DNA of 37,343 nucleotides, taken from Acidobacteriota bacterium. GTDB lineage: Bacteria; Acidobacteriota; Vicinamibacteria; Vicinamibacterales; Vicinamibacteraceae. This document shows positions 15,766-24,630 of this stretch, piece by piece; the stretch's first letter is position 1; every line of letters starts with the position of its first letter. The position numbers and the translations under genes were made by a program. The notes below the pieces were generated by a model. That model saw only the letters and a list, made by a program, of their open reading frames with translations. It was not told where the DNA came from and did not search any database. Location: positions 1 to 37,343 of the forward strand of contig JAEZCY010000021.1 of assembly GCA_023429845.1 (NCBI GenBank), written 5' to 3'.

Positions 15766-17085
15766 ATGACCGACTCCTCGCCACGGCTCGACGCTGCGTC
15801 ACCCCAGAGAGTGGCGGCGCTCGACGCATTGCGAGGCCTGACGATCCTCTGGGTCACAATCCTGCACTTCGCGGCCGACACCGCCGGGCTGCCTGGCGCC
15901 GACGTCGGACCGGGACGCCTGCTGGCGGCAGTTCTCGATGGCCACCTGCTGACAGCCGCAACCGATGCCGTGCGCGGCGCACTCCTGCTCCCGGGCTATC
16001 GCCTTGACGTGCTGCTGTTCGTAACCGGTCTGGTCCTGGGCCTGGGCCGGGCTCGACCTGCACGTGCGCTGCTGAGCCATCGCGCCAGAGCGATCCTGCC
16101 GGGCTACTGGCTCGGCACCCTGCTGGTGACGCTGGTGCTCGTCGTGTGCGCGGGGCTCCGGACGCTCCTGGGTGCCGGGCCGGTGCTCGAGGAACTCCAC
16201 GCCGGCGCGCGCCTGGCCCGTCTGCCGTTCGAGTTCCTGCCCTGGCACGTGCCGCTCGGCATGACGGTGCTGGGACGTTTCGTGGATCCCTCCACCGTGC
16301 AGGTGGTCTCGCCCTCGCTCTGGTACATCGCGCTCGTCGCCCAGTTCTACCTGGCATACGTACCCATGCGGTGGTTGATGGAGCGCGTGGGTACGCCAGG
16401 GTTCCTCGTCATCTGCACGACGATCATGCTGGCCCTGCGCGCGGCCGTCATCGACGGAATGCCGGTCGGAACGTTCGACCAGACGGCGGCCCTGGCGGCC
16501 TTCCTGCCGTTCCGATTGCTGTCGCCGGCGCTCGGGATGGCGATGGCGCCCTGGTTCCGCGCCAACGGCGAACGACTGCAGCGTCGATGGTCGTCGTCTT
16601 CCAACGTGCCCGTCGGTGTGGCGCTGCTGCTCCTGGCCGGCTGGATCGGCTCCACGCTCATCCCACCCGCAGACCTGTTCGTGATCGCCGGGCCTTCAGT
16701 GGCCGTGCTGCCCGCCGTGGCCGGGCTATGGATGGTGGCGGCGTGGAGTCTTGCGCGTCCGCCGGCCGGACGCTTCCTCACCTGGGTGGGGCAGGTCTCG
16801 CTCGGCCTGCTCGTGATGCAGGACGTGCTGCGCTTCGCGGTCGGGACGGCGCAGTCGCTGGGCGCGCCGGTACACGAGTGGCTCTGGCCGCTGATGCCCG
16901 TCTATGTGGCTCTGGCTCTGTGGCTCACGCACGTGTGGACGCCGCTCGTGAACCGCGTCACGGACTCGTGGTGGCCCCGCTCCGGAGTGCCGGTCGCGGC
17001 GTCACCGCACCGCGTCTCGGCCGGTGTCGTCGCCGATGACCAGCCCTTGCGTGCGCGATCCGCGACGTCCTCTCTGGCGTCTTGA
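15766..17085 (+). CDS. acyltransferase family 3 membrane protein
   Basis: A 439-residue multi-pass protein with about ten hydrophobic helices. The opening RVAALDALRGLTILWVTILH carries the family's R-D-x-x-R-G...H signature, with R and H expected to take part in acyl transfer. The PSLWYIALVAQFYLAYVP segment is the characteristic central helix. Members O-acetylate or succinylate surface polysaccharides. It closes the plus-strand glycan cluster and plausibly decorates its product. The 3' end is followed within 90 bases by the feo operon leader. Confidence 0.85.
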   Translation: MTDSSPRLDAASPQRVAALDALRGLTILWVTILHFAADTAGLPGADVGPGRLLAAVLDGHLLTAATDAVRGALLLPGYRLDVLLFVTGLVLGLGRARPARALLSHRARAILPGYWLGTLLVTLVLVVCAGLRTLLGAGPVLEELHAGARLARLPFEFLPWHVPLGMTVLGRFVDPSTVQVVSPSLWYIALVAQFYLAYVPMRWLMERVGTPGFLVICTTIMLALRAAVIDGMPVGTFDQTAALAAFLPFRLLSPALGMAMAPWFRANGERLQRRWSSSSNVPVGVALLLLAGWIGSTLIPPADLFVIAGPSVAVLPAVAGLWMVAAWSLARPPAGRFLTWVGQVSLGLLVMQDVLRFAVGTAQSLGAPVHEWLWPLMPVYVALALWLTHVWTPLVNRVTDSWWPRSGVPVAASPHRVSAGVVADDQPLRARSATSSLAS

Positions 17086-17097
17086 GAAGGAGTCTCA
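17083..17097 (+). promoter_or_regulatory. short inverted repeat at the acyltransferase stop / feo promoter
   Basis: TGAGA and TCTCA are separated by AGGAG, starting at the TGA stop of the acyltransferase gene. The five-base stem is too short for a strong terminator; it could instead mark the -35 region of the feo promoter (TTGAGA at 17082). Confidence 0.25.
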
Positions 17098-17106
17098 GTT
17101 CCGTGC

Positions 17107-17140
17107 TAGCATGAACGAGCAAGTCGGACCACTTAGGTCG
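17107..17140 (+). promoter_or_regulatory. feo promoter -10 and candidate Rrf2-type operator
   Basis: A TAGCAT -10-like hexamer at 17107-17112 is followed by TCGGACCACTTAGGTCGC around 17125-17140. GACC (17127-17130) and GGTC (17136-17139) form a dyad with a five-base AT-leaning centre. This resembles the GAC-N-GTC sites used by iron-sensing Rrf2 regulators such as IscR or RirA. Bound protein would block the start of the feo transcript. The family assignment is inference. Confidence 0.35.
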
Positions 17141-17172
17141 CAATCATAGACCGGGACGCGAGTACCTCCTCC

Positions 17173-17451
17173 ATGATCGAGCAAGCCGTCCTCGACGCGA
17201 CCGCCGTCGCGCCCCATACTGCCGTCCCCCTCAGCTCCTGTCGGGATGGCGCCGTCGTGCGTTTCATGCGGGCGCATCTCGACCCCGAGTCGTGCGACCT
17301 GCTGCGCGCACTCGGCCTGACCCGGCAGTGCAAGTTGACACTCTGCAAGGCGGGCGAGCCCTGCATCGTCCAGGTGCGCTCCACTCGTATCGGTCTGTCA
17401 CGTGAGGTTGCAAACGGCATCCTCGTGATCCCCGAACCTTCCGGAGCTTGA
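17173..17451 (+). CDS. feoA: FeoA-domain ferrous iron transport accessory protein
   Basis: A 92-residue protein with one SH3-like FeoA domain at about residues 18-88, slightly longer than the usual 75-80 because of an N-terminal extension. Typical features are PLSSCRDGAVVRFMR, LRALGLTRQCKLTL and the closing RIGLSREVANGILV. FeoA binds or stimulates FeoB at the inner membrane. It is followed directly by feoB; the stop TGA lies three bases before the feoB ATG. Confidence 0.9.
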   Translation: MIEQAVLDATAVAPHTAVPLSSCRDGAVVRFMRAHLDPESCDLLRALGLTRQCKLTLCKAGEPCIVQVRSTRIGLSREVANGILVIPEPSGA

Positions 17452-17453
17452 CG

Positions 17454-19469
17454 ATGGCGGTGTCCGCGCCCCAGACGGTGGCCGCTCTTCCTGCCGCCGC
17501 GCGCGAGACTCCACGCATCGCGCTCATAGGCAACCCCAACACCGGCAAGACCACGCTCTTCAACCGGCTGTGCGGCGCGCGCGCGAAGACCTCGAACTTT
17601 CCCGGCACGACCACGGCGTCGCGCGTCGGCCGCGCTGCCCTCCCGGGTAACTGGATCGCGGAGATCATCGACCTGCCCGGGCTGTACGAGCTCGGGCTCG
17701 AGGTGCCCGAGACCCGCATCGTCCGCGACGTGCTGCTCGGCGACGGGCTCTACCGCCGGCCGGATGCCGTGCTCATCGTCATCGACGCGTGCAACCTCAC
17801 GCGCAACCTCGTCCTCGTGGGCGAACTGCTCGCCTACGACATCCCGGTCGTCGTCGCGCTGAACATGATCGACCTCGCGCAACGCCGCGGGCTGACGATC
17901 GACGCGAGACGCGTCTCGGAAAGGCTGGGCTGCCCGGTCATACCCATCATCGCCCGTCGCGGCGATGGCGTGGACGACGTGCGGACCGCACTGGCTCGTG
18001 CGATCGAGGGCGCCCAGGCGCACCACGCGCCTGCCGCCGGCGTCCCGGGCGAAGGATCCTCGATCGAGACGCTGACCCAGTGGGCCGACGACGTGATGGC
18101 CTACAGCGCAGGGCTTCCGTCCGCGCCTCATGAACGGGACGCGTTCGCCGAGCGACTCGACCGCGTGTTCACGCATCCGGTCCTCGGGCTGCTTGTCTTC
18201 CTGGTGGTGATGGGAGGGCTGTTCTATACGCTGTTCGCGCTCGCGACGATCCCGATGGATCTGATCGAAGCCATCTTCGCGCGACTCGGTGAGCTGGCCA
18301 CGCAGTATCTGCCGGCCGGACCGGTGCGCGACCTCGTGTCGGACGGCATCATCGGCGGCGTCGCCGGCACGGTGGTGTTCCTGCCGCAGATCTGCCTGCT
18401 GTTCTTCCTCATCAGCCTGCTCGAGGACACGGGCTATCTCGCGCGCGCGGCGTTCGTCATGGATCGTGTGCTGCGACGCTTCGGCTTGCCGGGACAGGCG
18501 TTCGTGCCGCTGCTCACCTCGCATGCCTGCGCCCTGCCCGGGATCATGTCGTCGAGGCTGATCCCGGACCGCCGCGACAGGCTCGCCACCATTCTCGTCG
18601 CGCCCCTGATGAGTTGCTCGGCGCGGCTGCCCGTGTACGTACTGCTCACCAGCCTGCTCTTCGCCGGACAGCCGTTCTACGCAGGCATGGCGTTCCTGGG
18701 CTGCTACCTGCTCGGCGCCGTCGCCGCGATGGTCACGGCCACGGTGTTCGGACGTACGTGGCTCAAGGGCGACCCGCGACCGATGGTGCTGGAGCTTCCC
18801 AGTTACAAGTGGCCGTCGCTGCGCAACGCGATCTTCACGGCCAAGGACCAGGGCCTCGCGTTCCTGCAGACCGCTGGCACCGTCATCATGGCCATCTGCA
18901 TCGTCATGTGGTGGTTGAGCGCCTACCCTGCCGTCGAGACGCCTGTGCGGGCTGTGGAACTGCGCACCCAGGCCGAGCGGGTCGAAGTGAGCGAGACCCA
19001 GCGGGACGAGTGGCTGGCGGAAGCCGACGTCCTGCAGAACCGCGCCAGGCAGGAGGGGTCCTTTGCGGGGCGTCTGGGCCGGCTGGCGCAACCGGTGTTC
19101 GAGCCCCTCGGTTACGATTGGCAACTGACCGTCGGCGTGCTCACGAGCTTCCTCGCACGCGAGGTCTTCGTCTCGACGATGTCGGTGCTCATCGGCGGAT
19201 CCGGGGAGGCCGACGTGGACGAGGGGGTCATCGACCGCATCCGCACCGCGACCCGTGACGATGGCACGCCGCTCTTCACGACGGCCACTGCGGCGAGTGC
19301 GCTGGTGTTCTTCGTGCTTGCGATGCAGTGCCTGCCCACGCTGACGGTGACGCGGCGGGAAGCTGGTTCCGGCAAGTACGCGCTCATCCAGCTCGCATAC
19401 ATGTCGGCACTTGCCTACGTGTCAGCCTTCCTCGTGTTCCAGTTGCTCCGCGCAGGAGGTGTCCAGTGA
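17454..19469 (+). CDS. feoB: FeoB ferrous iron transporter
   Basis: A 671-residue inner-membrane Fe(II) transporter. The N-terminal G domain shows G1 GNPNTGKT (26-33), NFPGTT, G3 DLPG (73-76) and G4 NMID (137-140). It is followed by a helical linker and a polytopic permease with two Gate-type segments; SCSARLPVYVLL carries the conserved Cys of the pore. ATG 17454 is chosen because GGAG stands seven bases upstream; a TTG at 17448 overlapping the feoA stop is possible. A hydrophilic insertion (about residues 500-545) between membrane segments is rich in Glu and Arg. It is part of feoA-feoB-small Cys-rich protein. Confidence 0.95.
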   Translation: MAVSAPQTVAALPAAARETPRIALIGNPNTGKTTLFNRLCGARAKTSNFPGTTTASRVGRAALPGNWIAEIIDLPGLYELGLEVPETRIVRDVLLGDGLYRRPDAVLIVIDACNLTRNLVLVGELLAYDIPVVVALNMIDLAQRRGLTIDARRVSERLGCPVIPIIARRGDGVDDVRTALARAIEGAQAHHAPAAGVPGEGSSIETLTQWADDVMAYSAGLPSAPHERDAFAERLDRVFTHPVLGLLVFLVVMGGLFYTLFALATIPMDLIEAIFARLGELATQYLPAGPVRDLVSDGIIGGVAGTVVFLPQICLLFFLISLLEDTGYLARAAFVMDRVLRRFGLPGQAFVPLLTSHACALPGIMSSRLIPDRRDRLATILVAPLMSCSARLPVYVLLTSLLFAGQPFYAGMAFLGCYLLGAVAAMVTATVFGRTWLKGDPRPMVLELPSYKWPSLRNAIFTAKDQGLAFLQTAGTVIMAICIVMWWLSAYPAVETPVRAVELRTQAERVEVSETQRDEWLAEADVLQNRARQEGSFAGRLGRLAQPVFEPLGYDWQLTVGVLTSFLAREVFVSTMSVLIGGSGEADVDEGVIDRIRTATRDDGTPLFTTATAASALVFFVLAMQCLPTLTVTRREAGSGKYALIQLAYMSALAYVSAFLVFQLLRAGGVQ

Positions 19470-19678
19470 CCGGCCATGTCCCCTTCGAACTCGTGCAGCA
19501 CGCGACCGTGTTCGTCATCGCGCTCGCCGCTGCGGTGATCGTGCTGCGCAAGGTGCTCGGCGTGTTCGAGCGACGCCCGGCCAACCAGACGACCGGCGGC
19601 GCCCACTCCGCCGGGCCTGCCTGCAGCCACTGCGCCGCAGGCAACGCCGCAATGGCCAAGCCGGCCAATCGCGGCTGA
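19466..19678 (+). CDS. FeoB-associated Cys-rich small membrane protein
   Basis: A 70-residue protein starting at a GTG that overlaps the feoB stop by four bases (GTGA), with a strong AGGAGGT site six bases upstream. It has one transmembrane helix (about residues 12-34) followed by a tail with a CSHC pair (C53, C56). This layout fits the FeoB-associated Cys-rich membrane protein family, which replaces FeoC in many phyla. A role in sensing or handing over iron at FeoB is inferred. It is convergent with, and only 11 bases from, the M20 gene. Confidence 0.8.
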   Translation: MTGHVPFELVQHATVFVIALAAAVIVLRKVLGVFERRPANQTTGGAHSAGPACSHCAAGNAAMAKPANRG

Positions 19679-19689
19679 TCCGGCGGACC

Positions 19690-20976
19690 TTACTTCCGGA
19701 ACAGATAGTCCAGTGACGCGCTCGCGAGCGCGCGCACGCCGATCGGCAGGGCGTCCTCGTCCATGTCGAAGTACTCGGTGTGGATCATCGCGGTGATCTT
19801 CTTCTCCGCGTTGCCGACCCCCAGGAAGAAGAACAGGCCGGGAATGCGCTGCTGGTAGAGCGCGAAGTCTTCGGCACCCATCTGTGGCGGCGGTGCCGCA
19901 ATGTGCTGGCGTCCGCCGACGACCTCGGCGAGCATGGGCAGGCTCGCCGCTGCGAGCGTCTCCTCGTTGAAGGTCACGGGATTGCCCTCGGGGAAGTCGA
20001 ACGCGTAGGTCGCGCCCGACGCCTCGGTAACGCCCTTGATCGTCCGTTCCATGAGGTCGCGCACGCGATTCGGGCCGTCCTTGCTCAGCGTGCGCACCGT
20101 GCCGGTGAACGTCACCTTGTCGGCAATGATGTTGAAGCGGTTGCCGCCCTCGATGGTGCCCACCGACAGCACGATCGGCTCGGCGGCATTGTTCATGCGG
20201 CTCGGGATCGTCTGCAGCGCGTTGATCACCTGCGCCGCGATCGGGATCGGGTCCACGCCCGTGTGCGGGTAGGCCGCGTGCGTCTTCTTGCCGACGATCG
20301 TCACCGTGAACCGGTTGCTGCTCGCCATGGCCGGCCCGAGATTGACGCCGATCGTGCCCGCCTCGAGCGTGGGGAGCACGTGCAGACCGAAGATCGCCGC
20401 CGGTGCGGGGGCCGTGAAGGCACCCGCCTCCAGCATGCGCTCCGCGCCCGACGCGCCGCCGTCCGGATCGCCTTCCTCGGCGGGCTGGAACAGGAAGACG
20501 ACGGTGCCGGGAATGTCGGCACGCATGCGGCTGAAGATCTCCGCCACACCCAGCGCGATTGACACGTGGCCATCGTGGCCGCAGGCGTGCTTGACGTTGG
20601 CTACTGTGGACTTGTAGGGCACCTCGATCAGCTCGGGGATCGGCAGTGCGTCCATGTCGGCACGGACCGCAACCACCTTGCCCGGCTTGCCGCCCTTCAG
20701 CACACCCACGACGCCGGTCACACCGACCTGCTCCTTGACCGCATCGAATCCCAGTTCGCGGAGCCGATCGGCAATGAGTTTGGCGGTGCGGACCTCGCGG
20801 AAACCGAGTTCCGGATGCCGGTGGATGTCTCTACGCACCTCGACGAGACGCGGCTCGAGCGCCTCTGCCTCCGCAGTGATGCGCTGACGCACCGCGGCGG
20901 GCAGGCTGATGTCCTGCGCAGCGGCGATGGTGGGAACGACAAGGGCACAGGCAAGGGCGGCGGCCGGCAATCGCAT
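19690..20976 (-). CDS. secreted M20-family amidohydrolase
   Basis: A 428-residue metallo-amidohydrolase of the M20D type (hippurate / N-acyl-amino acid hydrolase). Metal ligands seen are C132 and H134 in ACGHDGH, E168 in PAEEG and H199 in GLHVLP, with a late His in MIHTEYF; E167 is the likely general base. The N-terminus is a signal peptide ending near AAAQ, so it works outside the cytoplasm, unlike many family members. A TAGCAT hexamer lies six bases before the ATG, so the mRNA is probably leaderless. It is divergent from the CoA-transferase operon, sharing a 109-base promoter region. Confidence 0.92.
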   Translation of the reverse strand: MRLPAAALACALVVPTIAAAQDISLPAAVRQRITAEAEALEPRLVEVRRDIHRHPELGFREVRTAKLIADRLRELGFDAVKEQVGVTGVVGVLKGGKPGKVVAVRADMDALPIPELIEVPYKSTVANVKHACGHDGHVSIALGVAEIFSRMRADIPGTVVFLFQPAEEGDPDGGASGAERMLEAGAFTAPAPAAIFGLHVLPTLEAGTIGVNLGPAMASSNRFTVTIVGKKTHAAYPHTGVDPIPIAAQVINALQTIPSRMNNAAEPIVLSVGTIEGGNRFNIIADKVTFTGTVRTLSKDGPNRVRDLMERTIKGVTEASGATYAFDFPEGNPVTFNEETLAAASLPMLAEVVGGRQHIAAPPPQMGAEDFALYQQRIPGLFFFLGVGNAEKKITAMIHTEYFDMDEDALPIGVRALASASLDYLFRK

Positions 20977-20982
20977 CCGCGC

Positions 20983-20988
20983 ATGCTA
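20983..20988 (-). promoter_or_regulatory. -10 element of the M20 gene (leaderless)
   Basis: On the minus strand TAGCAT ends six bases before the ATG at 20976. Transcription would start at about the first codon. The -35 region is not distinct. Confidence 0.35.
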
Positions 20989-21033
20989 CCGCGACTGTCC
21001 CGGATCCGCCGCGGCGATCGGTGGACTGGTGGC

Positions 21034-21075
21034 GTTCGACGTTCGGCGTTCGGCGCTCGGCGTTCGGCGTTCGAT
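21034..21075 (+). repeat. heptanucleotide tandem repeat in a divergent promoter
   Basis: Six consecutive 7-base units of GTTCGGC type run from 21034 to 21075 (variants GTTCGAC, GCTCGGC and GTTCGAT). They fill the spacer between the M20 and CoA-transferase promoters and end inside the GATAAT -10-like box at 21073. Unit number could alter promoter spacing. Confidence 0.8.
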
Positions 21076-21078
21076 AAT
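21073..21078 (+). promoter_or_regulatory. -10 element of the CoA-transferase operon (leaderless)
   Basis: GATAAT matches consensus at five of six positions and ends seven bases before the ATG at 21086. The -35 position falls inside the heptanucleotide repeat and does not resemble TTGACA. Confidence 0.4.
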
Positions 21079-21085
21079 GTGTCCC

Positions 21086-22372
21086 ATGAACTCCGAGTGG
21101 TCCACGCGCGCGGTCGCCCCCGACCAGGCCGTGGCAGGCATCCGCAGCGGCATGAAGGTGTTCGTCCATGGCGCCGCGGCGACCCCGACGACTCTCCTGG
21201 AGGCGCTGTCGCGTCGTTCCGATCTGGAAGGCGTCACCGTTTACCACCTCCACACCGCCGGTCCGGCGCCGTTTGCGGCCCCCGATCAGGAAGGCCGCAT
21301 CCGCTCGGTCTCGCTCTTCACGGGCGCGCCGCTCCGGGCGGCGATCGACGAAGGCCGCGCCGACTTCGTACCGATCTTCCTGTCGGACATCCCGGGCCTG
21401 TTCCTGTCGGGTCGCGTGCAGCTCGATGCGGCGCTCGTGACGTTGTCGGTGCCGGATCGCCACGGGCTCTGCACGCTCGGCACGTCGGTGGACGCGGCGC
21501 GCGCCGCCGTGGACACCGCACGGCTGGTGATCGCCGAGGTGAACCAGCAGATGCCCCACACGCGCGGCAACGTCGTGGTGCCGGTGAACCGGCTCGATGC
21601 GTTCGTCGTCAGCGAGCGGCCGCTGCACGAGCACCACGGCTCCGAGGAGACCGCGGTGGAAGCCGCGATCGGCGAATTGGTGGCCGGCCTCGTGGACGAC
21701 GGGTCCACGCTGCAGATGGGTATCGGTGGCATCCCGGATGCGGTGCTGCGGCGCCTCGGCAACAAGCTCGAACTCGGGGTGCACACGGAGATGTTCTCCG
21801 ACGGCCTCATCGACCTGCAGCTGAATGGCGTGATCACGAACCGCCACAAGGTGGTGCATCCGAACCGTACCGTCACCTCGTTCGTGAACGGCACCCGGCG
21901 GTTGTTCGACTTCGTGGACGACAATCCGAGAGTCGAATTCCACCCGTGCGACCGCACGAACGACACGTCGATCATCCGGCGCAACCCACGCGTGGTGGCG
22001 ATCAATTCCGCCATCGAGATCGACCTGACGGGGCAGGTCTGCGCCGACTCGATCGGTTTTCGCATCTTCTCGGGCATCGGCGGCCAGATGGACTTCATCC
22101 GCGGCGCGGCGTTGTCGCCCGGCGGCAAGCCCATCATCGCCTTGCCCTCATCTGCCGCCAGGGGTACCGTGTCGCGCATCGTGTCGTCGCTCAAGCCGGG
22201 CGCCGGCGTCGTGACCACGCGCGGGCACGTGCACTGGGTGGTCACCGAGTACGGGGCGGTGAACCTGCACGGCATGTCCATCCGGGAGCGTGGCGAGATG
22301 CTGATCAGCATCTCGCATCCCGACTATCGCGCCGAACTGCGGCGCGACCTGGCCAACATCCGCCACGTGTGA
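21086..22372 (+). CDS. acetyl-CoA hydrolase / 4-hydroxybutyrate CoA-transferase family protein
   Basis: A 428-residue CoA-transferase of the acetyl-CoA hydrolase/transferase family. The catalytic glutamate that forms the CoA thioester is E235 in GVHTEMFSDGLIDL. The MGIGGIPDAVL loop and the C-terminal GGQMDFIRGA segment are also family marks. It likely moves CoA between short acids such as acetate, butyrate or 4-hydroxybutyrate. ATG 21086 is preferred to ATG 21077 because it lies exactly seven bases after GATAAT and neither has a ribosome site. It is followed after seven bases by the dipeptidase gene. Link to amino-acid fermentation products is inference. Confidence 0.88.
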   Translation: MNSEWSTRAVAPDQAVAGIRSGMKVFVHGAAATPTTLLEALSRRSDLEGVTVYHLHTAGPAPFAAPDQEGRIRSVSLFTGAPLRAAIDEGRADFVPIFLSDIPGLFLSGRVQLDAALVTLSVPDRHGLCTLGTSVDAARAAVDTARLVIAEVNQQMPHTRGNVVVPVNRLDAFVVSERPLHEHHGSEETAVEAAIGELVAGLVDDGSTLQMGIGGIPDAVLRRLGNKLELGVHTEMFSDGLIDLQLNGVITNRHKVVHPNRTVTSFVNGTRRLFDFVDDNPRVEFHPCDRTNDTSIIRRNPRVVAINSAIEIDLTGQVCADSIGFRIFSGIGGQMDFIRGAALSPGGKPIIALPSSAARGTVSRIVSSLKPGAGVVTTRGHVHWVVTEYGAVNLHGMSIRERGEMLISISHPDYRAELRRDLANIRHV

Positions 22373-22379
22373 CGCGTCC

Positions 22380-23699
22380 ATGACCTACACCTTCGCTTCC
22401 AGGATTCTCGGCGCCGGCGCACTGGCCACCTGCGTCGTCGCCACGCTCGGCGCCCAGCCGGCAAACCGCGGCACCACCGAGGCGCCCGCGGATGCGCGGG
22501 TGCGCGCCATCATGGCCGAGGCCCCCGTCATCGACGGCCACAACGATCTGCCGTGGGAGATGCGCGAGAAAGTGCGCTACGACTTCGAGGCGCGCGACAT
22601 CGCCAGGCCGCAGCCGGTGATGATGACCGACATCCCGAGGCTGCGTCAGGGACGCGTCGGCGGGCAGTTCTGGTCGGTGTACGTACCGGCCGACCTGCAG
22701 GGCGACGCGGCCGTGAGCGCCACTCTCGAGCAGGTGGACGCGGTGTACGAGATGGTGCGCCGCTACCCGGAGACGTTCGTCGTCGCCCGCACCGCAGACG
22801 AGATGGAACGCGCCATGCGCGACGGCAGGATCGGGTCGATCATGGGCGTGGAGGGCGGGCACTCGATCGACAGCTCGATGGGCGCGCTCCGCATGTTCCA
22901 CCGGCTCGGCGTCGGCTACATGACGCTGACGCACAGCCGCAACGTGCCGTGGGCGGATGCGGCAACGGACCAGCCGACGCTGACGGGGCTGTCGGCGTTC
23001 GGCGAGGAGATCGTCCGGGAGATGAACCGGCTCGGCATGCTCGTGGACCTGAGCCACGTGTCGGCCGACACCATGGCCGACGCGATCCGCGTGTCGCAGG
23101 CGCCGGTGATCTTCTCGCATTCCAACGCCCGGGCCGTGTGCGACGTCCCGCGCAACGTTCCCGACGACATCCTCCGGCAGCTGCCCGCAAACGGCGGCAT
23201 CGTCATGGTGACGTTCGTGCCTGGGTTCGTGTCGCCCGAGGTGGCTGCGTACACGCGCCGCGCCACCACCGAGATCGCGCGTATCCGTGCGCAGCACTCT
23301 GCTGACGCTGCCGCGCAGACGAAGGCTACGGCCGCCTGGACCGCCGCCAACCCGGCGCCGCGCGCCACCCTGTCGCAGGTGGCGGATCACATCGACCACA
23401 TCCGCAAGGTCGCCGGCATCGATCACATCGGGCTGGGCGGAGATTTCGACGGCATCACGTCCGTAGTGCAGGGCCTGGAAGACGTGAGCACGTACCCGGC
23501 GCTCGTCGCGGAACTGCTGCGACGCGGCTATGCCGACGACGACGTGAAGAAGATCACGAGCGGCAACATCCTCCGCGTGATGCGGCAGGCCGAGACGGTC
23601 GCGTCACGCCTGCAGAAGACCGTGAAACCGTCCATCAAGACGATCGACGTCAGCGACGGCCTGACCCGCAAGGGCGCGCCGGTCGCGAAGGCACGGTGA
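22380..23699 (+). CDS. secreted M19 membrane-type dipeptidase
   Basis: A 439-residue renal-dipeptidase family (M19) zinc enzyme that splits dipeptides. Ligands expected in the family are present: H54 and D56 (DGHNDLPW), bridging E158 (GVEGGHSID), H226 (DLSHVS) and H247 (FSHSNA). A signal peptide covers roughly residues 1-26 (cleavage near LGAQ). A 50-residue Ala-rich insertion (about 290-340) sits before the last barrel strand. There is no ribosome site, but the gene is seven bases after the CoA-transferase stop and four bases before the next ATG, which supports one operon. Confidence 0.92.
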   Translation: MTYTFASRILGAGALATCVVATLGAQPANRGTTEAPADARVRAIMAEAPVIDGHNDLPWEMREKVRYDFEARDIARPQPVMMTDIPRLRQGRVGGQFWSVYVPADLQGDAAVSATLEQVDAVYEMVRRYPETFVVARTADEMERAMRDGRIGSIMGVEGGHSIDSSMGALRMFHRLGVGYMTLTHSRNVPWADAATDQPTLTGLSAFGEEIVREMNRLGMLVDLSHVSADTMADAIRVSQAPVIFSHSNARAVCDVPRNVPDDILRQLPANGGIVMVTFVPGFVSPEVAAYTRRATTEIARIRAQHSADAAAQTKATAAWTAANPAPRATLSQVADHIDHIRKVAGIDHIGLGGDFDGITSVVQGLEDVSTYPALVAELLRRGYADDDVKKITSGNILRVMRQAETVASRLQKTVKPSIKTIDVSDGLTRKGAPVAKAR

Positions 23700-23703
23700 C
23701 GCC

Positions 23704-24594
23704 ATGACGGCGCCGGGCACCCCGCACCGGTTCGACGACGAGGTCGCCGCCTCGGCCCAGGCGCGCCACGTGCCTGCGCCGACCGCCGCGCGCTGCGAGC
23801 TCGCAACGGGAATCACGGTCGAGTACGTGGAGCAGGGCGTCCCATCCGGTCAGCCGGTGGTCCTGTTGCATGGACTGACCGACTCGTGGCGCTCCTTCGA
23901 GCCGTTGCTGCCGCACCTGCCGAATTCCCTCCGTGTCTTCGCCCTCTCGCTGCGCGGGCACGGCGGATCCGACCGTCCGGACGCTGGTTACGCGATGCGC
24001 GACATGGCGGCCGACGTCGTGGCGTTCATGGACGCAATGCGCCTCGACACGGCAGTGATCGTCGGGCACTCGATGGGTGCTCGCGTGGCGCTGCGCGTGG
24101 CGGTGGACCACCCGCGGCGCGCCCGCGCCCTCGTGTTGCTCGCCGCATTCGCGCCCGGCCTGGCGAACCCGGTTCATGACGAACTCGAGGCCGCCGTCGC
24201 CGCCCTCACCGAAGAGGACGTGCCCGCCTTCGCCCGTGACTTCCAGCAGGGCACGATCGCACGGCCCGTCGCGGCCGGGTTCGTCGAGACGATGATCGGC
24301 GAGAGCATGCGGTTGCCCCCGCAAACGTGGAGGGCCGTGCTCGACGGCTTCCTTGCCGACGACGCCTCGCCGCAGCTCGGCGACCTGCACGTGCCCATCC
24401 TGCTCGTCTGGGGCACAAAGGACGATGCGGCGCTGCGCGGTGACCAGGAGGCGCTGTGCGCGGCGTGCCCCGAGGCGCGCCTCGAGGTGCATGTGGGGGC
24501 CGGGCACGCGGTGCACTGGGAAGATCCGGCACGCGTCGCTGCAGACGTGCTCTCCTTCATCGCAGCCATGCCACCGCACACCACCGCCACGTAG
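23704..24594 (+). CDS. alpha/beta-fold hydrolase
   Basis: A 296-residue alpha/beta hydrolase without a signal peptide. The oxyanion motif is LLHGLTDSW, the nucleophile elbow is GHSMG (S123), the acid lies in LLVWGTKDD, and the catalytic His is H268 (GAGHAVHWEDP). The lid region (about 155-205) is short and acidic. The substrate is unknown; esters, peptides (proline-iminopeptidase-like) or lactones are possible. It is the last gene of the operon with the M19 dipeptidase and is convergent with the gluQ-like gene, 36 bases apart. Confidence 0.85.
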   Translation: MTAPGTPHRFDDEVAASAQARHVPAPTAARCELATGITVEYVEQGVPSGQPVVLLHGLTDSWRSFEPLLPHLPNSLRVFALSLRGHGGSDRPDAGYAMRDMAADVVAFMDAMRLDTAVIVGHSMGARVALRVAVDHPRRARALVLLAAFAPGLANPVHDELEAAVAALTEEDVPAFARDFQQGTIARPVAAGFVETMIGESMRLPPQTWRAVLDGFLADDASPQLGDLHVPILLVWGTKDDAALRGDQEALCAACPEARLEVHVGAGHAVHWEDPARVAADVLSFIAAMPPHTTAT

Positions 24595-24630
24595 GCCGCA
24601 CCTCGGAACCGGCGCGTCCGGCGGCGACGT

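Noticed and set aside
17121..17145. DtxR/IdeR or Fur box before feoA
   Set aside because: The dyad GACC-N5-GGTC does not match the TTAGG...CCTAA or GATAATGAT patterns.
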